A stretch of DNA of 64,000 nt from Mangrovimicrobium sp033283265 (GTDB taxonomy: Bacteria > Pseudomonadota > Gammaproteobacteria > Pseudomonadales > Halieaceae), in contig JAWMQN010000002.1 in the NCBI GenBank assembly GCA_033283265.1, positions 682,001-746,000 of the forward strand, in the 5' to 3' direction. The translations under genes and the position numbers were made by a program. This document shows positions 38,261-47,300 of the stretch, one piece after another. Below the pieces are notes generated by a model, which saw only the letters and a program-made list of their open reading frames with translations, had not been told where the DNA came from and made no database searches. Positions within the stretch are counted from its first letter, which is position 1, and the number at the start of each line of letters is the position of its first letter.

Positions 38261-38316
38261 ATCATAAATTCAACATTCGTTGAATTTGAGCCAACAGTAG
38301 TTCAACAAGCGTTGAA
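38261..38316 (-). promoter_or_regulatory. Two TetR-type operators in the receptor promoter
   Basis: TTCAACATTCGTTGAA (38269-38284) and TTCAACAAGCGTTGAA (38301-38316) are 16-bp palindromes 32 bp apart, i.e. three helical turns on the same face. On the minus strand the proximal copy is followed after two bases by TATGAT (38266-38261), a good -10, so it fills the promoter spacer. A third copy lies at 39831-39846 by the tetR gene. Confidence 0.85.
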
Positions 38317-38319
38317 GTG

Positions 38320-39789
38320 TCAAGCCTCGGATTGCAGATTTTCTGCGCGATCCAGCGCCGGCGGGGCGCTGCCCGCACGGCTGGCCCAGAGCCCGAACAG
38401 GCCGAAGGCCAGCGCTGCCATGATTGCGTAAGTCGCTGATACTGCAGGGTTTTCTATACCCACCACCAGGTTCAGCACGAGGTGCACGAGCAGTCCGATC
38501 GCCGCCGCCCCGGCCACCACCCAGAGCGGGATATGGCGCCGCACCAGCACCCCGAACACCACCGGCACGAGGGAGGCAGCGGCCAGGCCGTAGACGCCTT
38601 TCTGGGCGAACAGGCCGATCAGCGGCGGCGGGTTCCAGGCCAGCACGATGCCGACGACGCCCACCGACACCAGCACCCAGCGCGACAGCGCGAGCCCGTT
38701 CACCCGCTGGCCGAACAGCGGAGTCACGATATCGGTCACCACCATGGCGGAGAGGGAGACGAGGATGCCATCGAGCGTGCTCATACCCGCGGCGAGCAGG
38801 GTGATGAAGATGAACACCAGCACGTACTCGCCCCACACCGAGCTGGCGAACTCCTGCAGCAGGTACTCGCGCACCACGGTGTCCTGGGCGTCGACCTCGA
38901 GCCCCGAGAGCCGGGCATAGAAGCCGATCATCAGCATCAGGGTAAAGACTGTACCGACGATCACGGTGGAACCGATGAACTGGCGGACATCCTTTTCACT
39001 GCGCAAATACAGCACCTTGGTCAGGATGTGCGGCTGCAGCATCAGGGCGAAGGTGATCACGAAGCCACTGACAAACACCGAGAAAAAGTCGAAATACAGC
39101 CGGCTGCTGCTGTTGAAGGGCGCGGCGTAATCGGCGCCCACCGTTTGCAGCGCACCGAGAAAATCGCCGTCGAAGTACTTCCAGCCCTGCACGAACAGGA
39201 CCAGGGTCACCAGCAGCATCATGATGCCCTGCAGGGAGTTGGTGTAGGCATGGGCGTAGGTGCCGCCCATCAGCACGTAGGAAAACACGAACACCAGGAC
39301 CAGGATCAGCGCGGTTTTCTGCTCCACCGGGAACAGGCCGGTGACCAGCAGGCTGCAGCCGACCAGGATCAGCACCACGAAGGTGATCGACAGCAGGTTG
39401 ATAAAAGCGAAGAAGAGGCTGAAGCCGCGGTGGTTGTAGCGGTAGTAGATCCACTGGGGGATGGTCAGCGCGGCGTGCTTCTCGCCCAGGCGCAGGAAGC
39501 CTTTGGTCAGCACCAGGAAGGCGGTGAGTATCCCCAGGGAGCCGGCCACCCCGTAGTGCAGGTAGGCGGACAGGCCATCGGCGTAGACAAAGCCGGGATT
39601 GATGACGAAGGTCGCGGTGGAGGATATGGACGCGGCCAGGGTGATGCCCACCAGCCAGGGGTGCATATCCTTGTTGCCGATGGAAAACCCGGCCACGGAA
39701 CGGGTGCGCCGCATGCCGCGCCAGGACAACCAGTACACCAGCAGTGCATACGCGGCCACCACCAGGTATTTGAAAAGCTCGGGGGACAT
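38320..39789 (-). CDS. Sodium:solute symporter (SSS family)
   Basis: 489-aa inner-membrane transporter with about 13 predicted helices. Typical SSS features: AASISSTATFVINPGFVYADG (helix 2/3 region), the substrate/sodium segment GGTYAHAYTNSLQGIMM (about 172-188) and FIFITLLAAGMSTLDGILVSLSAMV (about 322-346). It is transcribed divergently from tetR; its promoter spacer is occupied by the operator. It probably imports across the inner membrane the substrate taken up by the TonB receptor encoded next to it. Substrate unknown (SSS members carry organic acids, sugars, proline, pantothenate). Confidence 0.9.
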   Translation of the reverse strand: MSPELFKYLVVAAYALLVYWLSWRGMRRTRSVAGFSIGNKDMHPWLVGITLAASISSTATFVINPGFVYADGLSAYLHYGVAGSLGILTAFLVLTKGFLRLGEKHAALTIPQWIYYRYNHRGFSLFFAFINLLSITFVVLILVGCSLLVTGLFPVEQKTALILVLVFVFSYVLMGGTYAHAYTNSLQGIMMLLVTLVLFVQGWKYFDGDFLGALQTVGADYAAPFNSSSRLYFDFFSVFVSGFVITFALMLQPHILTKVLYLRSEKDVRQFIGSTVIVGTVFTLMLMIGFYARLSGLEVDAQDTVVREYLLQEFASSVWGEYVLVFIFITLLAAGMSTLDGILVSLSAMVVTDIVTPLFGQRVNGLALSRWVLVSVGVVGIVLAWNPPPLIGLFAQKGVYGLAAASLVPVVFGVLVRRHIPLWVVAGAAAIGLLVHLVLNLVVGIENPAVSATYAIMAALAFGLFGLWASRAGSAPPALDRAENLQSEA

Positions 39790-39824
39790 GAAGCTCGACC
39801 TGTCGTTATGGAATTATTGCGCGC

Positions 39825-39860
39825 AGCATATTCAACATTTGTTGAATAATCAAATATGCT
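39825..39860. promoter_or_regulatory. Divergent promoter with central TetR-type operator
   Basis: The palindrome TTCAACATTTGTTGAA (39831-39846) lies between the symporter and tetR. On the minus strand TTGATT (39853-39848) and TATGCT (39830-39825) are separated by exactly 17 bp that contain the operator. On the plus strand TATGCT (39855-39860) stands 18 bp after TTCAAC. Binding would therefore block both promoters, consistent with autoregulation. Confidence 0.85.
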
Positions 39861-39892
39861 AACCTCTGCCCGATTCGCCAACAGGAATAACA

Positions 39893-40555
39893 ATGAGCAG
39901 GAAACCACCCAGCCCGAAAAGTGAGCGCATTCTCGATGTCGCCGAGGAGTTGTTTGCCCTGCACGGTTACGACGGGGTCACCCTGCGCCAGATCGCCAGC
40001 GGCGCGGGCGTGGACGTCGCCCTCGCCAACTACCACTTCGGCAAGAAACTCGACCTGTTCAAGGCGGTATTCGACCGCCGGGCGGTGGAGGTAAACCAGG
40101 CGCGGCTGGAGGCCCTGCGCAGCGCGCAGGCGCGCTCGGCGCCGGACGGCCCCCCGCTGGAAGAGATCATCGCCGCCTTCCTGACCCCCCTGGACGACGC
40201 CCAGCGCGGCGGCGACAGCGGCTGGACCAACTACCTGGCGCTGGTCGCCTACATCAACAACTCCCCCTACTGGGCGCCGAAGATGATGTCGAGCCTGTTC
40301 GACAAACTGGTGCGGGAGTTTATCGCCGCCCTGAAAGCTGCCCTGCCCGGGGCCCGGGAGGAGGACATCTACTGGTGCTACCAGAACCTCTCCGGGGCAC
40401 TCACCCTGGCCCTGGCCAAGACCGGGCGCATCGACAAGCTGTCCGGGGGCAAGTGCAAGTCAACGGATATCAGCGCTGCCTTCGAGCGCATGATCCCGTT
40501 CACCGCGGCGGGCTTCCGCCGCGTCTGCCAGCCGGCTGGCTCAGGAAAAAAATAA
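39893..40555 (+). CDS. TetR-family transcriptional regulator
   Basis: 220-aa regulator. N-terminal HTH (about 10-60: RILDVAEELFALHGYDGVTLRQIASGAGVDVALANYHFGKKLDLF) is canonical. The ligand domain (about 75-200) resembles the CecR/YbiH-like C-terminal class (YWCYQNLSGALTLALAKTGRIDKLSGGKC). The operator in its own promoter and two in the receptor promoter define its probable regulon: itself, the symporter and the TonB receptor. The effector is unknown. Confidence 0.92.
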   Translation: MSRKPPSPKSERILDVAEELFALHGYDGVTLRQIASGAGVDVALANYHFGKKLDLFKAVFDRRAVEVNQARLEALRSAQARSAPDGPPLEEIIAAFLTPLDDAQRGGDSGWTNYLALVAYINNSPYWAPKMMSSLFDKLVREFIAALKAALPGAREEDIYWCYQNLSGALTLALAKTGRIDKLSGGKCKSTDISAAFERMIPFTAAGFRRVCQPAGSGKK

Positions 40556-40576
40556 AAAAAGCGGGGAAAACCCCGC
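40551..40576 (-). terminator. Rho-independent terminator of the 40602 gene
   Basis: On the minus strand GCGGGG/CCCCGC hairpin (40561-40576, loop TTTT) followed by a T-rich tract (40560-40551), 26 bp past the stop codon. Confidence 0.85.
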
Positions 40577-40601
40577 ATAAGGTACAGCGTGGACCTGAAA
40601 T

Positions 40602-40961
40602 CTAGAGGCGCAGGGTGGCGTTCTGGTAGCCCTCGCTGACGCAGGTCTGGCTGGCGACGAACTCTTCCAGGCGGTAATTCACCTGCAGCGCATCCTCGGC
40701 GGCGACGTCGAACATCAAGCCGTCCACATAGCCGATGGCCTTGGCGAGGATGTTGTCGCGCTCGCCGTCGTCAAAGCCGTCGAGCACCTCGTGGGTACGG
40801 CTGCCGTACTCCACCTCGGTCAGGTAGCCCAGGGACTGCTCCGCCAGCACGCAGGCGAGCTGGCGCGACGCGGTGAATTCCTCCGGGGCGAGGGAGAGCG
40901 CGGCGGCCGGCAACGCCGCAAACAGGGAGAGAACACCGGCCATGACAAGCAAACTACGCAT
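40602..40961 (-). CDS. Small secreted protein under a Pho-box promoter
   Basis: 119-aa protein with signal peptide (LLVMAGVLSLFAALPAAALS). The mature part is acidic and holds two Cys (RQLACVLAEQ; ASQTCVSEG) that may form a disulfide. Helices such as NILAKAIGYVDGLMFDVAA dominate. I do not recognise the family. A strong PhoB-type site with a -10 lies about 65-105 bp upstream, so expression under phosphate limitation is likely. Monocistronic, with its own terminator. Confidence 0.75.
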   Translation of the reverse strand: MRSLLVMAGVLSLFAALPAAALSLAPEEFTASRQLACVLAEQSLGYLTEVEYGSRTHEVLDGFDDGERDNILAKAIGYVDGLMFDVAAEDALQVNYRLEEFVASQTCVSEGYQNATLRL

Positions 40962-41022
40962 TTAATACGCTACCCAATATGTTTCACGGGTGGAACTGGA
41001 GTCCCACCCTCCTATCGGGCCG

Positions 41023-41067
41023 AAGATAACCGGGTTTGTTTACAGATATATGACGCTTATTTGACAG
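41023..41067 (-). promoter_or_regulatory. Pho box and -10 element for the 40961 gene
   Basis: On the minus strand three 7-mers CTGTCAA (41067-41061), GCGTCAT (41056-41050) and CTGTAAA (41045-41039) are spaced by 4-bp AT-rich linkers, giving the 11-bp period of PhoB sites (unit consensus CTGTCAT). Ten bases after the last unit comes TATCTT (41028-41023), the expected place of the -10 in PhoB-activated promoters. Confidence 0.8.
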
Positions 41068-41134
41068 TTCAGTGCGGGCTGCCGCGACCACCCCGGGAGC
41101 CGCCTCACCTATGTGTCATAAATATTTCTCCAAT

Positions 41135-41238
41135 ATGAATTTTTTATGACAACGATAGATCGCCGCAGTGCTTTGTGCGTATTCTTTGCTCATCCGGTAG
41201 CAATTGATTGCTACAGCTTTATGACAGTTAGATGAATT
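41135..41238 (-). promoter_or_regulatory. Further Pho-box-like units upstream
   Basis: Same orientation as the box at 41039. At 41210-41238: AATTCAT, CTGTCAT and CTGTAGC at 11-bp spacing (minus strand, from 41238 down). At 41135-41152: TTGTCAT and AATTCAT. They lie 175-280 bp from the 40961 start and no clear -10 follows the distal one, so they could be extra activator sites, act on the divergent 41308 gene, or be decayed. The 346-bp gap 40962-41307 holds no gene. Confidence 0.5.
41197..41214. promoter_or_regulatory. Perfect 18-bp palindrome, possible operator
   Basis: GTAGCAATTGATTGCTAC: arms GTAGCAAT/ATTGCTAC around TG. It overlaps the distal Pho-like repeat and lies about 95 bp upstream of the 41308 gene. 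Together with the TGTCATAAA / TTTATGACA inverted repeat (41114-41151) it makes this an unusually site-rich control region. The binding protein is unknown. Confidence 0.45.
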
Positions 41239-41307
41239 TGATGGCCGTGAGGCCACGGCCGGAGGCGAGGCCCGCAGAACCCGCCCCCACAAGGAGGTTA
41301 AATAACC

Positions 41308-41634
41308 ATGAAAAAACTGATTACCATTGCCCTGTCCTCGCTTGCCCTGGTGGCCTTTGCCGCCGTCTCCCAGGCCGACGACAAGGACTGCATGCTCGAA
41401 GGCACCGTGTACAAGTCCGGCGAAGGCGCCGACAACACCAAGGTGCAGTTCCATTCCATGGGACGCTACGACGAGAACTCCAAGTGCCGCGTGCGCAAGG
41501 ACGAAAAGGTCGAGTTCAAGCTCCCCGCCGATCCGCGCCTTGAAGATGCACCCGACGGCAGCAAGGTCCGCTACCGCTACCAGGAAAACTCCGAGGGCCA
41601 GAGCAGCACCAAGCTGATTTCCGTCGGCGCCTGA
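41308..41634 (+). CDS. Small exported protein, unknown family
   Basis: 108-aa protein with a strong AAGGAGG ribosome site 9 bp before ATG 41308 and a signal peptide ending VSQA. The mature 85 residues are highly charged with two Cys (DKDCMLEG; NSKCRVRKDEK), presumably a disulfide, and likely beta-rich. I do not recognise the family. A GGCCGTG/CACGGCC hairpin (41243-41260) lies in its probable leader. Followed by a strong terminator. The good translation signals suggest an abundant protein. Confidence 0.75.
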   Translation: MKKLITIALSSLALVAFAAVSQADDKDCMLEGTVYKSGEGADNTKVQFHSMGRYDENSKCRVRKDEKVEFKLPADPRLEDAPDGSKVRYRYQENSEGQSSTKLISVGA

Positions 41635-41662
41635 CATCCGGCGCTTCACCGCCCCCCGAACC

Positions 41663-41693
41663 GGGGTCAGAGTCGCGACTCTGACCCCTTTTT
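41663..41693 (+). terminator. Terminator built on a GGGGTCAGAG palindrome
   Basis: Perfect 26-bp palindrome (41663-41688; arms GGGGTCAGAGTCG/CGACTCTGACCCC) followed by five T. The arm core GGGGTCAGAG is the same as in the REP-like cluster at 6321, so a repeat element probably serves here as terminator of the 41308 gene. Confidence 0.82.
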
Positions 41694-41700
41694 CATGCCA

Positions 41701-41725
41701 AAAAAAGGGGGTGCATAGCACCCCC
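41701..41725 (-). terminator. Rho-independent terminator of the TonB receptor operon
   Basis: On the minus strand GGGGGTGC/GCACCCCC hairpin (41707-41725, 3-nt loop) followed by six T (41706-41701), directly after the receptor stop codon. Confidence 0.9.
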
Positions 41726-41730
41726 GAACT

Positions 41731-44370
41731 CTAGAACCTGGCTTTTACACCAAGGCTGTAGGTAATACCCGGGTCCCACTTCTCGTAGACCTGCCCACCC
41801 TGGGTCCACTCGACGTCCTCGCCGAGGATGTTGGTGGCCTTGGCTTCCAGCTCGACCATCTCGTCCCACAATTCGAACTCGTACTTGAGCAGCACGTCGA
41901 CGCGGTGGCGTTCTTCCTCGAGGATGTCCGGCGCGTTGTTGTCGCCGACCAGGATGATGCGGTCGCCGGTGAAGTTGTAGGCGATGCTCGCGGTGATACC
42001 GCTGTCGAAGTCCTGGTAGGACAGCAGGGCGTTGGCCAGTACATCCGACTGGCCGGTCATGCGCCGGCTGTTGGAGTACAGCGGCGCGATCTGCCGGCCG
42101 CCGGTCAGCGGCACGTCGGCGGCGGTTTCGCCGGCGCCGAGCAGGGTCACTTCCGAATCGATCCAGGAGATGTTGGCGGCGATGCGGAAGCCGTCGAAGG
42201 CCGGGCTGAGGCCGAACCACTCGCCGAAGTACAGCTCCTTGCGCACGTCGAACTCGACACCTTCCAGCTCTGCCTGGTCGGCGTTGAACCAGGTGTAGAT
42301 ATCGCCCTGGGCCTGGATCTTGGCCAGCTCGATCGGGTTGTCGAAGTCCTTGCTGAAGATGCCGATGGACATCTCGTCCGCCGCACCGAAGTACCACTCC
42401 CAGCGCAGGTCGATGTTGTCCACGTCGGCGGGTTCGAGGAACACGTTACCGCGATAGAGGTTCTGGTCTTCCGGGTTGCGCAGGGTGGAACCGGTGATTT
42501 CCAGCAGGCTGGGCCGGTTCACCGTCTCCGAGTAGGCGAGGCGCACCTGCATGTTCTCGATGAACTCCCAGGTCACCGAGGCCGAGGGCAGCACGTCGTC
42601 GTAGTCGCGCTGGGTGGCGTTAACCGTACCGGGCCCGGTGTTGCCGCCCCAGGCGTCCGCTTCCAGCTCGGTATCCTCGCTGCGGGCGCCCAACTGCAGG
42701 CGCACCGTGGGCAGCACCTGCATGTCCAGCGAGCCGTAGAAAGCGTCGATGGACTCGGTGGACTCCGCGAAGGGGTAGATACCGGAGGCGTTGGCCTGGC
42801 CGGAGGAGAAGTCGCGCACGCTCAGGTAGAGGTTGGCCCAGTTGTCGTTGCCGAACAGCTGGCCGGGGGTCTGCCAGGCGACATAGCCCGGCGCCGTCGG
42901 CTGCAGGCCGAAGCGGAACAGGCGGTCCTCGCTCTCGCGGCTGCGCTCGTAGGTCGAGTAACCCGCGCGCAGGGTGGTGTCGAGGAAGTTGAGCGGCAGC
43001 TCGATATCGAAACCGAACTCGCCGATGTCATCGTCCAGTTCGCTGTAGTTGCGATCCGGCGCCTGGTAGACCTCGCGCAGGTCACCCGCCGCCTGGCGGC
43101 TGGGGTCGACCACGGCCATGTAGCCGCTGTTGTCCAGCGCGTAGGTGAAGGTGCGGGTATCCGGCGCCTTGCGCGAGCCGCCGCCGTCGACGATGCGCCA
43201 CTCCAGCTTCATGTCGTTGAGCGCGGTGAAGTAGTGTTCACCGGTCAGCTGGAAGGACTTGATCTCGTTCTCCGTCCACTGCAGGCGGTAGCTCTCGACC
43301 GGGACCCCGTCGGTGACGTCGTCCTCGCTGGAGAGGCCGCGGTCCTGCTGCACCTCGTCCTCGGACTGGCGCAGGTCGATGGCGGTGAAGGAGATCGAGT
43401 GGTCCTGGTTGACCTCGAGGCCGACGTTCAGGAAACCGCTGAGATTGACCTGCTGGGTGGTGATCCAGCGCTCGTAGTCCACGGTCTGGTTGCTGCCGCC
43501 GTCGACACCGGTGAACTCGTAGCGGCGCAGGTCCTTGATCGTATTGATCCAGGAATTCTTGTATTTCACCGCGGCGAGAATGCCCAGGGCGGCGCCGCTG
43601 TCGAACTCGAAGCGCTTGCCGAGCTCGGCATCGATGCCGTAGATCGGCTTCATGTCCTTCTCGTAGATGTCCCAGTTGTTGTAGAAGCTGGCACCGAGAT
43701 TGGCCTTCTGCGGGTAGGGTGTCGCCTCGAACTCCTCGCTGGTCAGGCCCTGGATGTTTTTCGGGATCTTGCGCGTGCCGTCGTCCCAGCCCCAGTTGTC
43801 GTTCTCGCCGCCCTTGTAGGTGATGCCGTCGCCGCCGGTGGTCTCGCTGTTGCCACCCGCCTGGAGCTTCAGCTCGAAGTAGTCCTCGTCGGGCAGGGTC
43901 TTGGTGCGGATGTCCACCACGCCGCCGGAGAAATCGCCGGGGTACTGGGCGGAGTAGGTCTTCTGCACCAGCAGGCTGCTGACGATATTGGTCGGTACGA
44001 TGTCCAGCGGTACGGTCTTCTGGAAGGGCACCGGGCTGGAGATCCGCGCCATGTTGACCAGGGTGGACGAATAGCGCTCGCCCAGGCCGCGCACGTAGAC
44101 GTACTTGCCGCCCACCAGGCTGAGGCCGGCCACCCGCGAGAGGGTGGAGCCGACATCGGTCTCGGGGACGAGGTTCATGTCCTCCTCGCCGAGTACGTTG
44201 GCAATCTCCGAGGTGTCGCGCTTCTCGTCCGGGATGAACTGCCCGGTGACGAACACCTCTTCGATCTGCGGCACCGCGATGGGGGCCGGATTCTCGGCGT
44301 CCTGGGCGATGGCGCCGGGAGTAACTCCCAGCGCCGCCAGTACGGCCAGTGATAACTGCTTGCGTTTCAT
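41731..44370 (-). CDS. TonB-dependent receptor in the Pho-box operon
   Basis: 879-aa receptor from ATG 44370, chosen because AAGAGA lies 9 bases upstream; upstream starts at 44379 or 44397 are possible. Signal peptide (LSLAVLAALGVTPGAIAQ), N-terminal segment IEEVFVTGQFIPDEKRDTSE, plug with YVYVRGLGERYSSTLVNM and QYPGDFSGGVVDIRTK, and a barrel ending LGVKARF. The plug is of the type found with large beta-helix proteins in Caulobacter/Xanthomonas-like operons. It is third after the Gly-Asp lipoprotein and the triplicated beta-helix protein, all behind a Pho box, so it may import a phosphorus-bearing polymer or complex; inference. Confidence 0.9.
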   Translation of the reverse strand: MKRKQLSLAVLAALGVTPGAIAQDAENPAPIAVPQIEEVFVTGQFIPDEKRDTSEIANVLGEEDMNLVPETDVGSTLSRVAGLSLVGGKYVYVRGLGERYSSTLVNMARISSPVPFQKTVPLDIVPTNIVSSLLVQKTYSAQYPGDFSGGVVDIRTKTLPDEDYFELKLQAGGNSETTGGDGITYKGGENDNWGWDDGTRKIPKNIQGLTSEEFEATPYPQKANLGASFYNNWDIYEKDMKPIYGIDAELGKRFEFDSGAALGILAAVKYKNSWINTIKDLRRYEFTGVDGGSNQTVDYERWITTQQVNLSGFLNVGLEVNQDHSISFTAIDLRQSEDEVQQDRGLSSEDDVTDGVPVESYRLQWTENEIKSFQLTGEHYFTALNDMKLEWRIVDGGGSRKAPDTRTFTYALDNSGYMAVVDPSRQAAGDLREVYQAPDRNYSELDDDIGEFGFDIELPLNFLDTTLRAGYSTYERSRESEDRLFRFGLQPTAPGYVAWQTPGQLFGNDNWANLYLSVRDFSSGQANASGIYPFAESTESIDAFYGSLDMQVLPTVRLQLGARSEDTELEADAWGGNTGPGTVNATQRDYDDVLPSASVTWEFIENMQVRLAYSETVNRPSLLEITGSTLRNPEDQNLYRGNVFLEPADVDNIDLRWEWYFGAADEMSIGIFSKDFDNPIELAKIQAQGDIYTWFNADQAELEGVEFDVRKELYFGEWFGLSPAFDGFRIAANISWIDSEVTLLGAGETAADVPLTGGRQIAPLYSNSRRMTGQSDVLANALLSYQDFDSGITASIAYNFTGDRIILVGDNNAPDILEEERHRVDVLLKYEFELWDEMVELEAKATNILGEDVEWTQGGQVYEKWDPGITYSLGVKARF

Positions 44371-44397
44371 CAGTTGCATTCTCTTAGAGCCCGCCAA

Positions 44398-47300
44398 TTA
44401 CAGGCCGAACACCCAGCTGCCTTTCCAGCTGTCCAGGTCGGAACCGATCACGTCGGAGGACTGGAAGAAGCCGTCCGCGGGCAGGGTCGCCGCCGGCGGT
44501 GTGCTGCCGTCCTGGGTCACGTTGACCGCACCGTCGAGGTACATCTGCAGGTCCGCGTTGTCGCCGTCGACCACCTCGGCGCAGCCGAAGGAGGTGCTCT
44601 CGATGTTGACGTCGGTGCCGAGCAGGCCCACGGACTCACCGGAAACATCGATGCAGGTGGCGGAGCCGGTGACCAGCACGTTGTAGAGGTCGGCGCCGGT
44701 TCCGCGGCGCAGGCGGATGGCCCGCTCGCCCGGGTTGCCGATGATGCTCATGTTGGCGATGGTCGGGTTGGAGCGCGGCAGGGCGTTCTCGTCACCTTCG
44801 CGGTTGTCCGCCTCGATGCCGTTGTCGCCGGAGTCGCTGGCCTGCTCGATGTGGACGAACTGCATGCGGCCGGTCCAGCCATCGGTCCAGTCGAGCGAGT
44901 CGTCGCCGTGACCGGTCAGCACCACGTACATGGCGTCGACAGTGCCACCGAAGAACTCGATGCCGTCGTCCAGGTTGTTGTGCACCTGGATGTGATCCAC
45001 CTGGGTGCCGCTGCCCACGCCCTGGAAAGCGATACCGTTGAGCTGGTTTTCCGGGTCGACGTTGGAGCCGGCGTACTTGACCTGGACGAAGCTGAGCTTG
45101 CCGCTGCTGTCGTCCGGGTTGCTGCCGCCGAACAGGCCGGAGTTGGCCTCGCCCTCCTTGGTACAGGCGTCGGTGCCGCCCGCGGCGCCTTCCGGACAGT
45201 CGTTGATCGGCGCGTTGCCGTTGATCACCAGGCCGCCCCAGAGGCCGCGCGCGCTGTCGAGGTTCTGGCCCTGCACGTCCTCGATGGCTGTCAGGATCAC
45301 CGGCGCGGCGTTGCTGCCGTTGGCCTGGATCTGTGAACCGCGCGAGATCACCAGGAAGTCGGTGTCGTCGTCGCCGAGGATGGTGGTGCCGGCGTCGATG
45401 ACCAGGGTGCCGCTGTTGGCGTTGTCGCCGCCCACCACCACCTTGCCGTCGAGCACGTAGTAGTTGCTGTTGTTGAGCTGCAGCTCACCGGAGATGGTGC
45501 CGCTGAGGATGCAGCTGGGCATGCCGGCGATTTCCGCGCCCTCGGTGGTGCCCGCCGGGCAACCCGCTGCCGGGAACTCGGGTACGCCGGTGTCGAGGGT
45601 GCCGAAGGCCCAGCCGCTGGTCCAGTTCATGTCGCCCACCGCGCCGATGAAGTCAGTGCTTTCGAGATTGGCGATGCCGGAGAGGTTGGCCGGGTCGACC
45701 GCGCCGCCGTTCTGGGAGACATTGCCCAGGCCGTCGAGGAAGGACTGCAGGCCGGCGTTGTCGCCGTCCACCACCTCGGGGCAGTCGAAGGACACGCCGT
45801 CGAGGGTGATGTCGCTGCCGAGCAGGTTGAGGGACTCGCCGGAGACATCGATACAGGTGGCGCTGTTGGTCAAGTAGCTGCTGTACAGGTGGATGCCGGT
45901 GCCGCGACGGAAGCGCACGCTGCGCTCGTTCGGGTTGCCGACGATGGTCATGTTGGCGATGGTCGGGATGGAGCGCGGCGCGGCGTTCTCGTCGCCCTCG
46001 CGGTTGTCCGCCTCGATGCCGTTGTCGCCGCTGTCGCTGGCCTGGTTGATCAGCACGTACTGCAGGGTGCCGGTCCAGCCGTCGGTCCAGTCGAGGGAGT
46101 CATCGGCGTTGCCGGTGAGGATCACGTGCTTCGCGTTGACCGCGCCGCCGAAGAACTCGATACCGTCGTCCAGGTTGTTGTGTACCTGGATGTAATCCAC
46201 CACGGTGCCGGAACCCACGCCCTGGAAGGCGATACCGTTGAGCTGGTTCTCCGGGTCGACGTTGGAGCCGGCGTACTTGACCACGACGTAGTTGAGCTTG
46301 CCGCTGGAGTCCGCCGCGTCGCTGCCGCCGAACAGGCCGGAGTTGGCCTCGCCTTCCTTGGTACAGGCGTCGGTGCCGCCCTGGGCGCCTTGCGGACAGT
46401 CGTTGATCGGCGCGTTACCGTTGAGCACCAGGCCGCCCCAGAGGCCGCGGGTGGTGAACGCATCCACGTTGCCGAGCAGGTCGTCGCCAGCGGTGAAGGT
46501 GACCGGTGCGTTCGCGGTGCCGTTGGCCATGATCTGTGAGCCGCGGGAGATCACCAGGAAGTCGCTGGAGGTGCCGCCGAAGACGGTGACACCGGCGGCG
46601 ATGTTCAGGGTGGCGGAGTTGGCGTTGTCGCCGCCGATGACCACCTTGCCGTTGAGGCGGTAGAGGCGCCCGGCGCCCAGGTTCAGGTCCTGGGTGATGG
46701 TGCCTTCGAGGTCGCAGACGGTCTGGCCCGCCAGTTCCTCGGCCTCCGTGGTGCCGGCGGGACAGCCCATACCCGGGTTCGGGCTGGTGTTGCTGACAGA
46801 GCCGGCGACGGTCCAGCCGGCGGTCCAGTTGTCGCTGCCGATGGCGCCGATGAAGTCGGCGCTGTCGAAGAAGCTGCCCATCGGGGTAACCGGGCTCACG
46901 CTGCCGCCGCTGAGGGAAACCTCGTCGGCGGATTCGAGGTACATGGCGACGCTGTTGTCGTCATCGTCGGTGATGGCCTCGGCGCAGTCGAAGCTGGTGC
47001 CGGCCACGGTCAGGTCGCCGCCGAGCAGGTTGCGGGATTCGCCTTCGACGCGGATACAGGTGCCGGAATCGCTGACCAGGCTGTTGGTCAGGTGCAGGCC
47101 GGTGCCGCGACGCAGGCGCAGGCCGTTCTCGCCGGCCAGGCCGAAACCGGACATGTTGCTGATGGAGGGGATGGAGCGCGGTGATGCGTTCTCGTCGCCC
47201 TCGCGGTTGTCCGCCTCGATCAGGTTGTCACCGGAGTCGGACTGCTCCAGGTAGAGGTACTGGATGCTGCCGGTCCAGCCGTCGGTCCAGTCGAGGGAGT

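Noticed and set aside
41116..41230. Short minus-strand frame encoding about 25 residues below the distal Pho box
   Set aside because: No ribosome site or recognisable product; kept only as a possible transcript in the findings.
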